Below, piece by piece: positions 6,839 to 6,927 of a stretch of 6,927 nucleotides of DNA. Both the position numbers and the translations under genes were made by a program. A model generated the notes under the pieces. That model did no database searches. It had not been told where the DNA came from and was given only the letters and a program-made list of their open reading frames with translations. Within the stretch, counting starts at the first letter, position 1; each line of letters opens with the position of its first letter. Source of the stretch: an uncultured Bacillota bacterium (GTDB lineage Bacteria > Bacillota > Clostridia > Christensenellales > UBA1242); NCBI GenBank assembly GCA_900555365.1, contig USKO01000033.1, positions 1 through 6,927 on the forward strand. The letters are read 5' to 3'.

Positions 6839-6913
6839 TCCCCAGTAGCTCAGTGGTGGAGCGCTCGGCTGTTAACCGATAGGCCGTAGGTTCGAATCCT
6901 ACCTGGGGAGCCA
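6839..6913 (+). tRNA. tRNA-Asn, anticodon GTT
   Basis: A complete 75-nt cloverleaf with encoded CCA. Acceptor TCCCCAG (6839-6845) pairs with CTGGGGA (6903-6909), the discriminator is G6910 and CCA is 6911-6913. D stem GCTC/GAGC (6848-6851, 6859-6862) carries a 7-nt AGTGGTG loop. The anticodon loop CTGTTAA (6869-6875) presents GTT (6871-6873), reading AAC and AAU. The T arm is GTAGG-TTCGAAT-CCTAC (6886-6902). The anticodon stem CTCGG/CCGAT has one mismatch at its base, C27 against U43 (6864 and 6880). It closely resembles the Bacillus tRNA-Asn. The 14 bases that follow are too short to show whether a tRNA cluster continues. Confidence 0.97.
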
Positions 6914-6927
6914 GTTACTCCTATCAT

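Overview
The window looks like AT-rich Bacillota (Clostridia-type) chromosomal DNA, possibly from a metagenome assembly. The evidence is low-GC coding sequence, consensus sigma-A promoters, strong Shine-Dalgarno sites in front of some genes, UvrA and UvrB of the Gram-positive type, and a tRNA-Asn very close to the Bacillus form. I cannot name a genus.

Layout. (1) Positions 1-1173, minus strand: the end of a thiamin-biosynthesis cluster. A reading frame whose last ~150 residues are the C-terminus of ThiH (tyrosine lyase / 2-iminoacetate synthase) overlaps by 8 nt a thiE-like gene that runs off the left edge. The first ~100 residues of the ThiH-containing frame are not ThiH, and base composition changes sharply at the same place (about 870-900). 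This is a recombination or deletion scar, or an assembly chimera. (2) Positions 1174-1272: a divergent promoter region. (3) Positions 1273-1662, plus strand: a small unnamed protein with a winged-helix-like soluble part and one C-terminal membrane segment. (4) Positions 1663-1850: the uvrB promoter and leader, with a perfect 14-bp palindrome over the -10 element. (5) Positions 1851-6693: uvrB then uvrA, full length, 40 bp apart. (6) An intrinsic terminator directly on the uvrA stop codon. (7) A consensus promoter and a complete tRNA-Asn(GTT) with encoded CCA at the right edge. No gene-free stretch exceeds 300 bases.

How the genes work together. UvrA (damage-sensing ABC ATPase) and UvrB (helicase-fold verification factor) form the recognition complex of nucleotide excision repair; UvrC is not in the window. 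uvrB has a normal ribosome site, but uvrA has none and instead has an extended -10 box only 6 nt before its ATG, which suggests a separate leaderless uvrA mRNA. No GAAC-N4-GTTC type LexA box was seen upstream of either gene. ThiH and ThiE act in the thiazole branch and the coupling step of thiamin synthesis, but as assembled this ThiH lacks its radical-SAM half and should not be functional.

Most of the window is ordinary housekeeping DNA. I did not find a convincing new system. The points worth checking are the ThiH junction and the leaderless-type promoters.
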